Source: Ochrobactrum chromiisoli (GTDB taxonomy: Bacteria > Pseudomonadota > Alphaproteobacteria > Rhizobiales > Rhizobiaceae). Taken from it: DNA of 64,000 bases. The DNA is taken from positions 62,001 to 126,000 of the forward strand of contig NZ_JAPHAV010000010.1 in NCBI RefSeq assembly GCF_026241335.1. Direction: 5' to 3'. The position numbers and the translations under genes are program-made. Below, piece after piece: positions 24,130 through 32,749 of the stretch; within the stretch, counting starts at the first letter, position 1, and every line of letters begins with the position of its first letter. Below the pieces are notes generated by a model that did not search any database, was not told the origin of the DNA, and saw only the letters and a program-made list of their open reading frames with translations.

Positions 24130-25626
24130 ATGAGCGGATTGATTATGCCAAAGCCGAGCGCTGCAGTTCTTGGCCGGCGGGAGCAGATTGTTGCCGATCT
24201 CCGGAGAATCGTGCCGGGCGAGGGTGTTGTCGATGCAACGAATGCTATGCGGGTGTTTGAGACCGATGGTCTGACCGCGCATCGTACCTTGCCGCTTGTG
24301 GTGGTTCTGCCTGAGACGGTCGAACAGGTATCGCAGATTCTGCGCTATTGCTATGAGAATGAAATTCGCGTCGTGCCGCGCGGTGCTGGCACATCGCTGT
24401 CGGGTGGTTCGATGCCGCTGGCCGATGCGGTTCTTCTGGTCATGTCGCGTTTTAACCGTATTCTGGAAATCGATTATCCCAATCGTGTGGCCGTGGTGCA
24501 GCCGGGCGTGACCAATCTTGGTATTACAAAGGCCGTTGAACATGAGGGGTATTATTATGCGCCTGATCCGTCGTCGCAGATTGCCTGTTCTATCGGCGGC
24601 AATGTCGCGGAAAATGCGGGTGGTGTGCATTGCCTGAAATATGGGCTTACGGCCAATAATCTGCTCGGCATTGAAATGGTGCTGATCACAGGCGAAGTTT
24701 TGCGACTTGGCGGCAAGCACCTCGATAGTGAGGGCTATGATCTACTGGGCCTTATGACGGGGTCGGAAGGCCTGCTGGGTGTTGTAACGGAAATCAGCGT
24801 TCGCATTCTGAAAAAGCCCGAAACGGCACGGGCCGTGATGATTGGCTTTCCCTCAAGCGAGCAGGCGGGTCAATGTGTGGCCGATATTATTGGCGCTGGC
24901 ATCATCCCCGGCGGCATGGAAATGATGGATCGTCCTGCCATTCAGGCTGCGGAAGATTTTGTCCGTGTTGGCTATCCGCTGGATGTTGAGGCGTTGCTGA
25001 TTGTCGAACTGGATGGTCCACCAGTCGAGGTTAATCATCTGATTGGCGCAGTCGAAAGCATTGCACTTAAAAATGGTTCGACCACGTGCACGCTTTCGCA
25101 ATCAGAGGAGCAACGGCTGGCTTTCTGGGCCGGGCGCAAGGCAGCGTTCCCGGCGGTCGGGCGCATCTCGCCGGATTATCTGTGCATGGATGGGACGATC
25201 CCGCGCAAGGAATTGCCGCGTGTGCTGTCCGGTATGCGCGATCTGTCGGAAAAATATGGGCTTCGGGTCGCCAATGTTTTTCATGCGGGGGACGGTAATC
25301 TGCATCCGCTGATCCTTTATGATGCCAATGTTCCCGGTGAATTGCAGGCTGCTGAAGATTTTGGTGCGGATATTTTGCGGCTTTGCGTGAAGGTTGGTGG
25401 AGTGTTGACCGGCGAGCATGGTGTGGGCATTGAAAAGCGAGACCTGATGCCGGTTATGTTCAATGAGATTGATCTTGATCAGCAGATGCGGGTCAAATGT
25501 GCGTTTGATGCTAAGCACTTGCTCAATCCGGGCAAGGTCTTCCCGCAATTGCGCCGTTGCGCTGAACTTGGCCGTATGCATGTGCATCGCGGCGAGCTGG
25601 CTTTCCCTGATGTTCCCCGTTTCTGA
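24130..25626 (+). CDS. glcD: Glycolate oxidase subunit GlcD (FAD-linked)
   Basis: The 498-residue flavoprotein of the VAO/PCMH family has the FAD-binding block VVPRGAGTSLSGGSMPLADA (about 94-113), then PDPSSQIACSIGGNVAENAG and LLGLMTGSEGLLGVVTEI. The C-terminal cap ends with VFHAGDGNLHPLILYD and LTGEHGVGIEKRDLM, the catalytic/ligand signatures. It oxidises glycolate, and usually D-lactate, to glyoxylate or pyruvate, passing electrons to GlcF at the inner membrane. It is followed by glcE after 12 bp and glcF after a further 3 bp, a full three-subunit operon. Confidence 0.93.
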   Translation: MSGLIMPKPSAAVLGRREQIVADLRRIVPGEGVVDATNAMRVFETDGLTAHRTLPLVVVLPETVEQVSQILRYCYENEIRVVPRGAGTSLSGGSMPLADAVLLVMSRFNRILEIDYPNRVAVVQPGVTNLGITKAVEHEGYYYAPDPSSQIACSIGGNVAENAGGVHCLKYGLTANNLLGIEMVLITGEVLRLGGKHLDSEGYDLLGLMTGSEGLLGVVTEISVRILKKPETARAVMIGFPSSEQAGQCVADIIGAGIIPGGMEMMDRPAIQAAEDFVRVGYPLDVEALLIVELDGPPVEVNHLIGAVESIALKNGSTTCTLSQSEEQRLAFWAGRKAAFPAVGRISPDYLCMDGTIPRKELPRVLSGMRDLSEKYGLRVANVFHAGDGNLHPLILYDANVPGELQAAEDFGADILRLCVKVGGVLTGEHGVGIEKRDLMPVMFNEIDLDQQMRVKCAFDAKHLLNPGKVFPQLRRCAELGRMHVHRGELAFPDVPRF

Positions 25627-25638
25627 ACTGTGGTTTTG

Positions 25639-26874
25639 ATGATGAATGACATGAATATACTCAAACCACAGGATGAAAAAGGTGTCGTTGAAGCCGTGCA
25701 ATGGGCTTTGACAGGGGCCAGTTCGCTTGAAATTATTGGTCGTGGCAGCAAGCGCGCTATCGGTCGGCCAATGGCAACAGCTGCGGTGCTGGATGTTTCC
25801 GGGTTAACCGGTGTCACGCTTTATGAACCCAACGAACTGGTGCTTAGCGCCAAAGCCGGAACGTCCATAGCCGAGATTGAGACGCTTTTGGCCGATAACA
25901 AGCAGTGCTTTCACTTTGAGCCGATGGATTATGGCCCCCTGCTTGGTGGCCAAGCGGGGCAGGGCACCATTGGCGGTGTGTTGGCCGCAAATCTGTCGGG
26001 GCCACGTCGGTTGAAGGCGGGAGCCGCACGCGATCATATCTTGGGCGTGCGGGTTGTTTCAGGGCGCGGAGAGTTGTTTAAATCCGGCGGACGCGTGGTC
26101 AAGAATGTCACCGGTTATGATTTGTCAAAGGGCATGGCCAATTCGTGGGGAACGCTCGGCGTTGCGACCGAAGTCACCTTCAAAGTGCTGCCAGCGCCTG
26201 AAACTGTGGCAACGCTTGCCGTGCGCGGGCTGGATGATGAAGCTGCAACCCGTGTGATGGCTCTGGCAATGGGATCACGCGAGGAGGTGGCATCTGCGGC
26301 CCATTTGCCGCCCACTGTCGCCAATCGGTTTCTTGATGGCAAGCTCGGCTGGGAAGCTGCAACAATCTTGCGCCTTGAAGGCTTTGCACCATCGGTAAAA
26401 CACCGTTGCAGCCAATTGCAGGCATTGCTGGGGCGTGGCATTACCATCGATTTGCTGGATGATAGTCCGTCGCGTCAGCTTTGGCGCGAGGTACGCGATG
26501 TGTTGCCTTTTGTGAAAGATGGCGATCAACGCGCAGTCTGGCGTGTGTCGATGGCACCGATGCAAGGCTGGAAAATGGTGGATGCGTTCCGCCGTTATGC
26601 GGGTGCGGATGCTTATTATGACTGGCAGGGTGGGCTGATCTGGTTGCGGATGGAAGCGGAAGCGGAGGCTCAGATTTTGCGGGCGCTGATTGCCAGACAT
26701 GGCGGAGGGCATGCAACGCTGGTACGTGCGCCGGAACGTCTGCGAACCAATATCGATGTATTCGAGCCGCAACCTGCTGCACTTGCAGCACTTTCACAGC
26801 GGCTGAAACATCAGTTTGACCCGGAGAATATTCTTAATCCGGGACGTATTTACCCAGAGCAGGCGGGAGTGTGA
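25639..26874 (+). CDS. glcE: Glycolate oxidase subunit GlcE
   Basis: This second FAD-binding subunit is shorter than GlcD (about 410 residues) with the PCMH half: SSLEIIGRGSKRAIGRPMAT, LVLSAKAGTSIAEIETLLAD and GGQAGQGTIGGVLAANLSGP. The C-terminus ends in FDPENILNPGRIYPEQAG, shared with the family. Start candidates are the ATGs at 25639 and 25642 and a GTG at 25630; I chose the first ATG. GlcE is required for activity with GlcD and GlcF. glcF begins three bases after its stop. Confidence 0.92.
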   Translation: MMNDMNILKPQDEKGVVEAVQWALTGASSLEIIGRGSKRAIGRPMATAAVLDVSGLTGVTLYEPNELVLSAKAGTSIAEIETLLADNKQCFHFEPMDYGPLLGGQAGQGTIGGVLAANLSGPRRLKAGAARDHILGVRVVSGRGELFKSGGRVVKNVTGYDLSKGMANSWGTLGVATEVTFKVLPAPETVATLAVRGLDDEAATRVMALAMGSREEVASAAHLPPTVANRFLDGKLGWEAATILRLEGFAPSVKHRCSQLQALLGRGITIDLLDDSPSRQLWREVRDVLPFVKDGDQRAVWRVSMAPMQGWKMVDAFRRYAGADAYYDWQGGLIWLRMEAEAEAQILRALIARHGGGHATLVRAPERLRTNIDVFEPQPAALAALSQRLKHQFDPENILNPGRIYPEQAGV

Positions 26875-26877
26875 ACC

Positions 26878-28188
26878 ATGCAGACCCAATTCACGCCAGA
26901 GCAATTGCTTGATCCCGGTGTCAATGAGGCAGAAAAAATCCTGCGTAAATGCGTCCATTGCGGGTTCTGTACAGCGACGTGTCCGACTTATGTGACGTTA
27001 GGCAATGAACTCGATAGTCCGCGCGGACGCATCTATCTGATCAAGGATATGCTGGAGAATAATCGTCCGGCTGACGAAGAAGTCGTGCGCCATGTTGACC
27101 GCTGCCTTTCCTGCTTGTCCTGCATGACAACCTGTCCCTCAGGCGTCAATTATATGCATCTGATTGATCACGCGCGTGCGCATATCGAAAAGACCTATCA
27201 GCGGCCATTTATGAATCGCTTTCTGCGTGGCATTCTTGCGCAGATTTTGCCTTATCCGGCGCGTTTTCGTGCGGCTTTGCTGCTTGCAAGGCTGGGGCGT
27301 CCCTTTGCCTCGCTGTTTGGCAAAAGCGATACGTTAAAGCCCATCGCTGCCATGCTGGAACTCGCCCCCAGAAGTTTGCCTGCAAAGCGCAAAATTGAAA
27401 CGATGAGTGCTGCAAAGGGGGAAAAGCGGGGCCGGGTTGCAATCCTCAATGGCTGCGCGCAGCCAGTCCTCAACCCCGGCATTCATGCGGCGACCCTGCG
27501 TTTGCTTAACCGGCTTGGTATTGAAGTCATCACACCAAAAGGTGAAGGATGCTGTGGTTCGCTTGTGCATCATATGGGACGTGAGGAACAGGCCCTTAAT
27601 CAGGCACGGCACAATGTCGATGTCTGGACGCGTGAAATTGATGCCGGTGGCCTTGATGCCATCATTGTCACCACATCAGGTTGCGGCACAACCATCAAGG
27701 ATTATGGCTATATGCTGCGGCTTGATCCTGCCTACAAGGACAGGGCGGCAAAGGTTTCTGCACTGGCAAAAGACGTAACCGAATATCTGGCTTCAATCGA
27801 AATGCCAGTACCGTCAAAACTTGCGAATTTGAACGTTGCCTATCATTCGGCCTGCTCAATGCAGCACGGTCAAAAGGTGGTGCGTCAGCCAAAAGATCTG
27901 CTGTTAAAGGCAGGGTTCACCGTGCGCGAGCCTTTGGAGGGACATCTTTGCTGTGGTTCGGCAGGCACTTACAATATCATGCAGCCGGAAATTGCGACAA
28001 AGCTTCGCGACCGCAAGGTCAAAAATATCGAGGCCACTGGTGCCGATTTGATTGCCACAGGAAATATTGGCTGCATGACGCAGATCGCCACCGGCAGCCA
28101 GTTGCCGATTGTGCATACAATAGAGTTGCTTGATTGGGCCTATGGTGGACCAAAGCCCGCCGCACTTTCAGGTGCTGGATTTCACTGA
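26878..28188 (+). CDS. glcF: Glycolate oxidase iron-sulfur subunit GlcF
   Basis: The 436-residue protein has two 4Fe-4S motifs, CVHCGFCTATCP (C25, C28, C31, C35) and CLSCLSCMTTCP (C76, C79, C82, C86). Two CCG domains follow (cysteine-rich repeats: EGCCGSLVHHMG ... TTSGCGTTIKDYG and HLCCGSAGTYNIMQ), typical of heterodisulfide-reductase-like quinone-linked subunits. It passes electrons from the flavin subunits to the quinone pool. Its last 21 bases overlap the end of the convergent Lrp gene. Confidence 0.93.
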   Translation: MQTQFTPEQLLDPGVNEAEKILRKCVHCGFCTATCPTYVTLGNELDSPRGRIYLIKDMLENNRPADEEVVRHVDRCLSCLSCMTTCPSGVNYMHLIDHARAHIEKTYQRPFMNRFLRGILAQILPYPARFRAALLLARLGRPFASLFGKSDTLKPIAAMLELAPRSLPAKRKIETMSAAKGEKRGRVAILNGCAQPVLNPGIHAATLRLLNRLGIEVITPKGEGCCGSLVHHMGREEQALNQARHNVDVWTREIDAGGLDAIIVTTSGCGTTIKDYGYMLRLDPAYKDRAAKVSALAKDVTEYLASIEMPVPSKLANLNVAYHSACSMQHGQKVVRQPKDLLLKAGFTVREPLEGHLCCGSAGTYNIMQPEIATKLRDRKVKNIEATGADLIATGNIGCMTQIATGSQLPIVHTIELLDWAYGGPKPAALSGAGFH

Positions 28189-28659
28189 GCTGATATAATG
28201 CAGCGGGAAGCCTTTAAACCCCTTGGTTTCTTTCAGAACGAAGGTCGTCTGCATTTCCTTGATGCGGGGCAGGCGGCGTAGCGTTGACATGGCAAAATCG
28301 GCATAGGTGTCGAGATCATGGGACACAACCTGTAGCAGAAAATCGGCGTCGCCGGCGATACTGTAACAGGCGATAACTTCATTAATCCCCATCAGCTCAG
28401 CAGCAAACTGTTCAGCTTCCGCTTCGCTGTGGCTGTCTATCTTGATGCGTACAAAAGCCATCACGCCAAGGCCGATGGACTTGCGGTCAAGCGTTGCACG
28501 ATAACCAGCAATCACACCATCCTCTTCCAGCTTGCGCACTTTTCGCCAGCTCGGAGAGGTGGACATGCCAATCTTATCGGCCAGAGCCTGATTGGTCAGG
28601 CGTCCATCCTCCTGCAATGCATCCAGAATCCTGACATCGGAAGGGTCGAGCACGGCCAT
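28168..28659 (-). CDS. Lrp/AsnC-family transcriptional regulator
   Basis: The 163-residue protein has the AsnC-type helix-turn-helix (LDALQEDGRLTNQALADKIG, MSTSPSWRKVRKLEEDGVI) and the RAM effector domain (VMAFVRIKIDSHSEAEAEQF ... LLQVVSHDLDTYADFAM). Lrp-type proteins respond to amino acids and form octamers. It is divergent from the DUF2000 gene at 28793. Its 3' end overlaps glcF by 21 bp on the opposite strand, so the two transcripts are antisense at their ends. Confidence 0.92.
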   Translation of the reverse strand: MAVLDPSDVRILDALQEDGRLTNQALADKIGMSTSPSWRKVRKLEEDGVIAGYRATLDRKSIGLGVMAFVRIKIDSHSEAEAEQFAAELMGINEVIACYSIAGDADFLLQVVSHDLDTYADFAMSTLRRLPRIKEMQTTFVLKETKGFKGFPLHYISSVKSST

Positions 28660-28792
28660 AATAATCTACCTGAATTTTACGTTTTTCTGACAGCATCTAC
28701 CATATTCTTTAATTCATGAGCATAGATAGACAGGATTGCCCTGTGGATGCGGTGTATTTCTCGTTGAGAAATATCTGCCACAGGGGGTTCTC

Positions 28793-29209
28793 ATGCAAGA
28801 AGATTTACGCATCGCAATCATTATCAACCCGGAACTGCCATTGGGCTTGCTGGCCAATACGGTTGGCGCTGTCTCTATTGGTCTTGGTGCCAGGTTACCG
28901 TTTATCGCAGCCCGGCAACTGATTGATAAGACAGGCATCGTTATTGATATCAGTTCAGATCGGCCTGTTCCGATTCTTCAGGCTGATACAGACACAATTC
29001 AAGCCATTTTGTTGAAGGCGGCAACTAATGAACAACGGCAGGCTGTGGTTGCTTTTCCAGCCTTTGCCCGTCCGCTGCATATCTATGCTGAATATGAAGC
29101 GGCTTTGCCGCAAAAGGAGCTTGCGACAGAAATCATTGACGGCCTGGGGCTTGCAGGTCCGGCAAAGTGGGTGCGCTCACTTACCGGCAGTCTGAAGCTT
29201 CTGCGCTAA
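28793..29209 (+). CDS. DUF2000 family protein
   Basis: The 138-residue protein matches DUF2000 (NPELPLGLLANTVGAVSIGL near the start, FPAFARPLHIYAEYEAAL in the middle), a family with a peptidyl-tRNA hydrolase II-like fold. The ATG at 28793 has GGGG nearby; an earlier in-frame ATG at 28736 would add 19 unlikely residues. No catalytic role is known. It is divergent from the lrp-like gene and so is probably under its control, a common pairing. Confidence 0.8.
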   Translation: MQEDLRIAIIINPELPLGLLANTVGAVSIGLGARLPFIAARQLIDKTGIVIDISSDRPVPILQADTDTIQAILLKAATNEQRQAVVAFPAFARPLHIYAEYEAALPQKELATEIIDGLGLAGPAKWVRSLTGSLKLLR

Positions 29210-29210
29210 G

Positions 29211-29239
29211 AAAAAGCCGGGCTTGCTGCCCGGCTTTCA
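29211..29239. terminator. Bidirectional intrinsic terminator
   Basis: A 10-bp stem AAAGCCGGGC/GCCCGGCTTT (29213-29222 with 29228-29237) and a 5-nt loop lie between the convergent DUF2000 and aldo/keto reductase genes. The AAA/TTT ends would serve both strands. Confidence 0.82.
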
Positions 29240-29248
29240 ATGTCGCGA

Positions 29249-30079
29249 TTAACCCGCTGAAAACGTATTCGGGTTTGGTCCGATACGGCCATCTGTTTTA
29301 TCCAGCTTGGTGATGGCATCATGGTCTGTACCGTTGAGGCTAAAATCGAAAATATCGAAATTTTCCTTGATCCGCGCAGGTGTTACCGACTTCGGAATAA
29401 CGATGTTGCCGGTCTCAATATGCCAGCGCAGGATGATCTGCGCTACGGATTTACCGTGTGCTTTAGCGATTGCTGTGAGGACAGGGTTTTCCAGGATCTT
29501 GCCCTGTCCAAGCGGGCTCCAGGCTTCCGTTGCAATGTCGTGCTTGCTGTGGAACAGACGCAACTCGTCCTGCTGAAACTGCGGATGCAGCTCAATCTGG
29601 TTGAGAACTGGCGTGACATCGCTTTCCTTGAGAATGCGCTCAAGATCGGCCGTGCGAAAGTTCGAAACACCAATGGATTTTACACGGCCTTCTTCCTTCA
29701 ACTTGATGAAAGCGCGCCATGTTTCCATGAACAAATCCTTCGCCGGGATCGGCCAATGGATAAGATACAGATCAACATAATCGGTGCCAAGCTTTTTCAA
29801 GCTGGTATCAAAAGCCTTGAGCGTCGATTCATAACCCTGATCGCTGTTCCAGAGTTTGGTTGTCAGATAAATGTCGCCGCGTGCGATACCCGACTCTCTG
29901 ATTGCTTTGCCGGTGCCTTCTTCATTGCCGTAGATTGCAGCGGTGTCGATATGGCGATAGCCGACTTTCAACGCTTCACTCACAGCGGCAATGGCTTCAT
30001 CATTGCCAACTTGCCAGACACCGTAACCCAGCTGTGGAATGTGATTGCCGTCGTTGAGCTTTATCGCCGTTACGGTCAT
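29249..30079 (-). CDS. Aldo/keto reductase
   Basis: From the ATG at 30079 (AAGGA upstream) the protein reads MTVTAIKLNDGNHIPQLGYG, then the AKR signatures GYRHIDTAAIYGNEEGTGKA with the catalytic Asp and Tyr, the Lys in YLTTKLWNSDQG, the His in YLIHWPIP, and the C-terminal IPKSVTPARIKENFDIFDF for NADPH binding. It is about 276 residues, like 2,5-diketo-D-gluconate reductases (DkgA/B). It likely reduces aldehydes or ketones in the cytosol. It is a single-gene unit. Confidence 0.9.
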   Translation of the reverse strand: MTVTAIKLNDGNHIPQLGYGVWQVGNDEAIAAVSEALKVGYRHIDTAAIYGNEEGTGKAIRESGIARGDIYLTTKLWNSDQGYESTLKAFDTSLKKLGTDYVDLYLIHWPIPAKDLFMETWRAFIKLKEEGRVKSIGVSNFRTADLERILKESDVTPVLNQIELHPQFQQDELRLFHSKHDIATEAWSPLGQGKILENPVLTAIAKAHGKSVAQIILRWHIETGNIVIPKSVTPARIKENFDIFDFSLNGTDHDAITKLDKTDGRIGPNPNTFSAG

Positions 30080-30232
30080 GTTATGGTCCTTCCCTCTTAC
30101 GTACATACATTTTGATTTCGCTGTTTTCAGCATATGGGTGTTCGTTTGAAAAGTGAAAGCCATTTCCGACGGGTTTCTTGGCGATCAGCGCGGTTTCCTT
30201 ACTAAAGATGCCAAAGGTTTCAACTAAATGAC

Positions 30233-30268
30233 AAAGAAGGCCGCTGTTATAAGGATAACAGCGGCCTG
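30233..30268 (-). terminator. Intrinsic terminator of the second L,D-transpeptidase gene
   Basis: A perfect 12-bp stem GGCCGCTGTTAT/ATAACAGCGGCC (30239-30250 with 30255-30266) and 4-nt loop lie 28 bp after the stop codon. On the minus strand it runs into TTCTTTGT, a weak T-tract. Confidence 0.75.
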
Positions 30269-30294
30269 ATTGCGGCGTTTTAAACGAAAATTGA

Positions 30295-31065
30295 TCAGCG
30301 TACGACCACGCGGGTTCCCACCGGAACACGTCCGTAAAGGTCGCTCACATCTTCGTTACGCATACGGAAACAGCCTGATGACATGGCTTTTCCAATGGTC
30401 CATGGCTGGTTTGTGCCGTGAATACGGTAGAGTGTAGAACCCAGATACAGTGCGCGTGCGCCAAGCGGATTGTTGATGCCACCCTTCATCTGTGCGGGCA
30501 GAATGCGTCCCTTTTTGCGCTCACGGGCGATCATTTCCTTTGGCGGTGTCCAGGTTGGCCATTCGGCTTTACGGCTTACACGTTGCGTGCCTTTCCAGCC
30601 AAAGCCCTGCTTTCCCACACCAATGCCATAGCGCCGCGCCTGACCGTTGCTCTGCACCAGATAAAGAAAGCGCTTACCGGTATCGATCACAATGGTTCCC
30701 GGCTTTTCGCCGCCGGAATAAGAGACGGTTTGTGGAAGATACATCGGGTCAAGCTGTGACTTCTTACGCACAACCTTTACCGGATTGGCCGCCGGGCGCT
30801 GCTGGCTCGCGTTCTGATAATGTGCCTTTGGCGGCTGCTTTTGCCGGATTATTGTGCGCTTTTGCGGCTGTGCAACAACAGGCTGCGTCATGACGCGGAC
30901 ATCTGGTCCGTTGAGCTGGGCGACCCAGCGCTGCGATGTTTCATTGTCAACGCGAACCGGTGGTTGCGTGCTGTAACGATCACTGGCAAAAGCCATGCCG
31001 GTGGTTACGATTGAAACGGCAATAGCCGCAAATGATCCTATCAAAAGCAGATGACGTGGTTTCAT
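30295..31065 (-). CDS. L,D-transpeptidase (YkuD), secreted
   Basis: The 256-residue protein has a signal peptide (LLLIGSFAAIAVSIVTTGMA, cleavage near AFAS), a basic, glutamine-rich linker (about 60-105) and a YkuD domain with H216 (RIHGTNQPW) and C232 (SSGCFRM). It is periplasmic and would form 3-3 cross-links or tether outer-membrane proteins. It differs from the lipoprotein paralogue at 10906-11625 in lacking a lipobox and in the long linker, which may bind peptidoglycan. The 237-bp leader contains a strong hairpin at 31123-31145. Confidence 0.9.
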   Translation of the reverse strand: MKPRHLLLIGSFAAIAVSIVTTGMAFASDRYSTQPPVRVDNETSQRWVAQLNGPDVRVMTQPVVAQPQKRTIIRQKQPPKAHYQNASQQRPAANPVKVVRKKSQLDPMYLPQTVSYSGGEKPGTIVIDTGKRFLYLVQSNGQARRYGIGVGKQGFGWKGTQRVSRKAEWPTWTPPKEMIARERKKGRILPAQMKGGINNPLGARALYLGSTLYRIHGTNQPWTIGKAMSSGCFRMRNEDVSDLYGRVPVGTRVVVR

Positions 31066-31122
31066 GAGCCAAATCCGTCTGTTTTGCGTCCTGCATTCTC
31101 GCCGACGCGGTTGCCCGTCGCG

Positions 31123-31145
31123 CTCCTGACATTTGCTGTCAGGAG
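31123..31145. promoter_or_regulatory. Hairpin in the leader of the second L,D-transpeptidase gene
   Basis: Perfect 9-bp arms CTCCTGACA/TGTCAGGAG surround TTTGC, 58 bp upstream of the start codon at 31065. It could be an operator or an RNA structure. No T-run follows, so it is not a plain terminator. Confidence 0.4.
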
Positions 31146-31302
31146 AACAGCCCCGAATTTCATGGGCTCATTGTGCCGTGCAAAGGAATCATAAAAGTAA
31201 ATTTTGCCGCTTTTGGAGCGGGCGTTTTCTTGAAATTAAAGTCGTGGTTAGCGCGAAGTTGCGCGACATGGTAAAGAATTGATGAAGGTTGAGGGGGCAG
31301 AA

Positions 31303-31950
31303 ATGGGTGATAGCGTGCAGCAAAAGACCGGGTTGATCGTCAATGCGGATGGCAAGATGCGCTGTTTCTGGCCCGGTGAGCTGCCCGATTATATCGCTTA
31401 TCACGATCACGAATGGGGCGTGCCGGTCACGGATGACAAGCGCCTGTTTGAGAAAATCTGCCTTGAGGGATTTCAATCCGGCCTGTCATGGCTGACGATT
31501 TTGCGCAAGCGGGAGAGTTTCCGTGCGGCCTTCGATGGCTTTGATTTTTATTGTGTTGCTCTTTATGGCGATGCCGAGATTGAGCGATTGGTGAATGATA
31601 AGGGCATAGTGCGCCATCGCGGTAAAATTGTTTCGACAATCAACAACGCAAAGCGAGCAATCGAGCTTGTTAAAGAAAAGGGGTCGCTTGCGGCTTATTT
31701 CTGGTCGTTTGAACCGGGTGTTGCGGACCGTCCGCTGGTGGTGGATTATCCGACCTTGACTGCCAATCCCACCACAGCCGTTTCAACCCGTATTTCAAAA
31801 GACCTCAAGAAGCGGGGCTGGTCTTTTGTCGGGCCAACAACCGTTTATGCTTTCATGCAAGCCATGGGGCTGGTCAATGATCACATTGAGGGCTGCCATT
31901 GCCGCCAGAATATTGAAAGACTCCGGCAGGAATTGAAACGGCCTCAATAA
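31303..31950 (+). CDS. tag: DNA-3-methyladenine glycosylase I
   Basis: The protein contains the Tag signatures MRCFWPGELPDYIAYHDHEW, GFQSGLSWLTILRKRESF and, at the end, MGLVNDHIEGCHCRQNIE with the Cys/His zinc ligands. It removes 3-methyladenine from alkylated DNA. The frame opens at 31279, but the ATG at 31303 has GAGGGGG at the right distance, so I place the start there (215 residues, a normal length). It is divergent from the L,D-transpeptidase gene and 61 bp upstream of the LysE gene. Confidence 0.92.
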   Translation: MGDSVQQKTGLIVNADGKMRCFWPGELPDYIAYHDHEWGVPVTDDKRLFEKICLEGFQSGLSWLTILRKRESFRAAFDGFDFYCVALYGDAEIERLVNDKGIVRHRGKIVSTINNAKRAIELVKEKGSLAAYFWSFEPGVADRPLVVDYPTLTANPTTAVSTRISKDLKKRGWSFVGPTTVYAFMQAMGLVNDHIEGCHCRQNIERLRQELKRPQ

Positions 31951-32011
31951 CAAGAGGGGCTGATTGCGCCGGGTTCGGTTTTCTGGCAGAACGACATCAC
32001 AGGAGATAAAA

Positions 32012-32629
32012 ATGGATCTGACATCACTTGTGGCTTTCGCTGGTATTCTGGTTGTTGCGGCGGGTACGCCGGGGCCAAATGTCGGCGCGCTTGTTGCGCG
32101 CGTTATCAGCCGCGGTCATAAGGGCGTGTTTCCATTCATGTTCGGTCTGTGGCTTGGTGATGCCATCTGGCTGTCGCTTGCTGTGTGGGGCTTGTCGGCG
32201 CTCGCAAACAGCTTTCACACCGTATTCCTTGTGCTTAAATATCTCGGGGTCGCTTATCTGATCTATCTGGCTTGGAAAATGTGGATTGCCCCTGTCGAGA
32301 CAACAGCAGATGAAAACGCCATCCCGCAGGATGGTGAGGCGAAGAAGCTGTTCTTCAGTGCTTTGGCAGTCACGCTTGGCAATCCAAAAATCATGGTTTT
32401 CTATATTGCGATCCTGCCAACTGTCATCGATATTACCCATGTTTCCATGGTTGGATGGGCTGAATTGCTGTTTGTTATGTTTGCCGTGCTGGCCGCCGTT
32501 GATAGCGCATGGGTGGTGCTTGCGGCACAGGCGCGTCGGTTTTTGCGCAGCCCGCGCGCAATGCGAATTGCAAATCGCACAAGTGCCGGAATGATGGCCG
32601 GTGCAGCCGTTGCGATTGCCACACGGTAA
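32012..32629 (+). CDS. LysE/RhtB-family amino-acid exporter
   Basis: The 205-residue membrane protein begins MDLTSLVAFAGILVVAAGTP with the family mark GTPGPNVGALVARVISRGHK, and has about six hydrophobic segments. An AGGAGATA precedes the ATG at 32012. Such proteins export homoserine, threonine, lysine or similar. It shares a direction with tag but the 61-bp gap holds its own ribosome-binding site; co-transcription is possible. The substrate is unknown. Confidence 0.88.
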   Translation: MDLTSLVAFAGILVVAAGTPGPNVGALVARVISRGHKGVFPFMFGLWLGDAIWLSLAVWGLSALANSFHTVFLVLKYLGVAYLIYLAWKMWIAPVETTADENAIPQDGEAKKLFFSALAVTLGNPKIMVFYIAILPTVIDITHVSMVGWAELLFVMFAVLAAVDSAWVVLAAQARRFLRSPRAMRIANRTSAGMMAGAAVAIATR

Positions 32630-32749
32630 TCTGCGTTTTTAAACACTCTCCTGCACTTGCCGCACCCGTTTTGATGCGTTAGGAAACCGGCAATGAATTG
32701 TCGGTTTTTGCCGATACAACGTGAACAAAATCAATGAGCAGGCGGAAAA

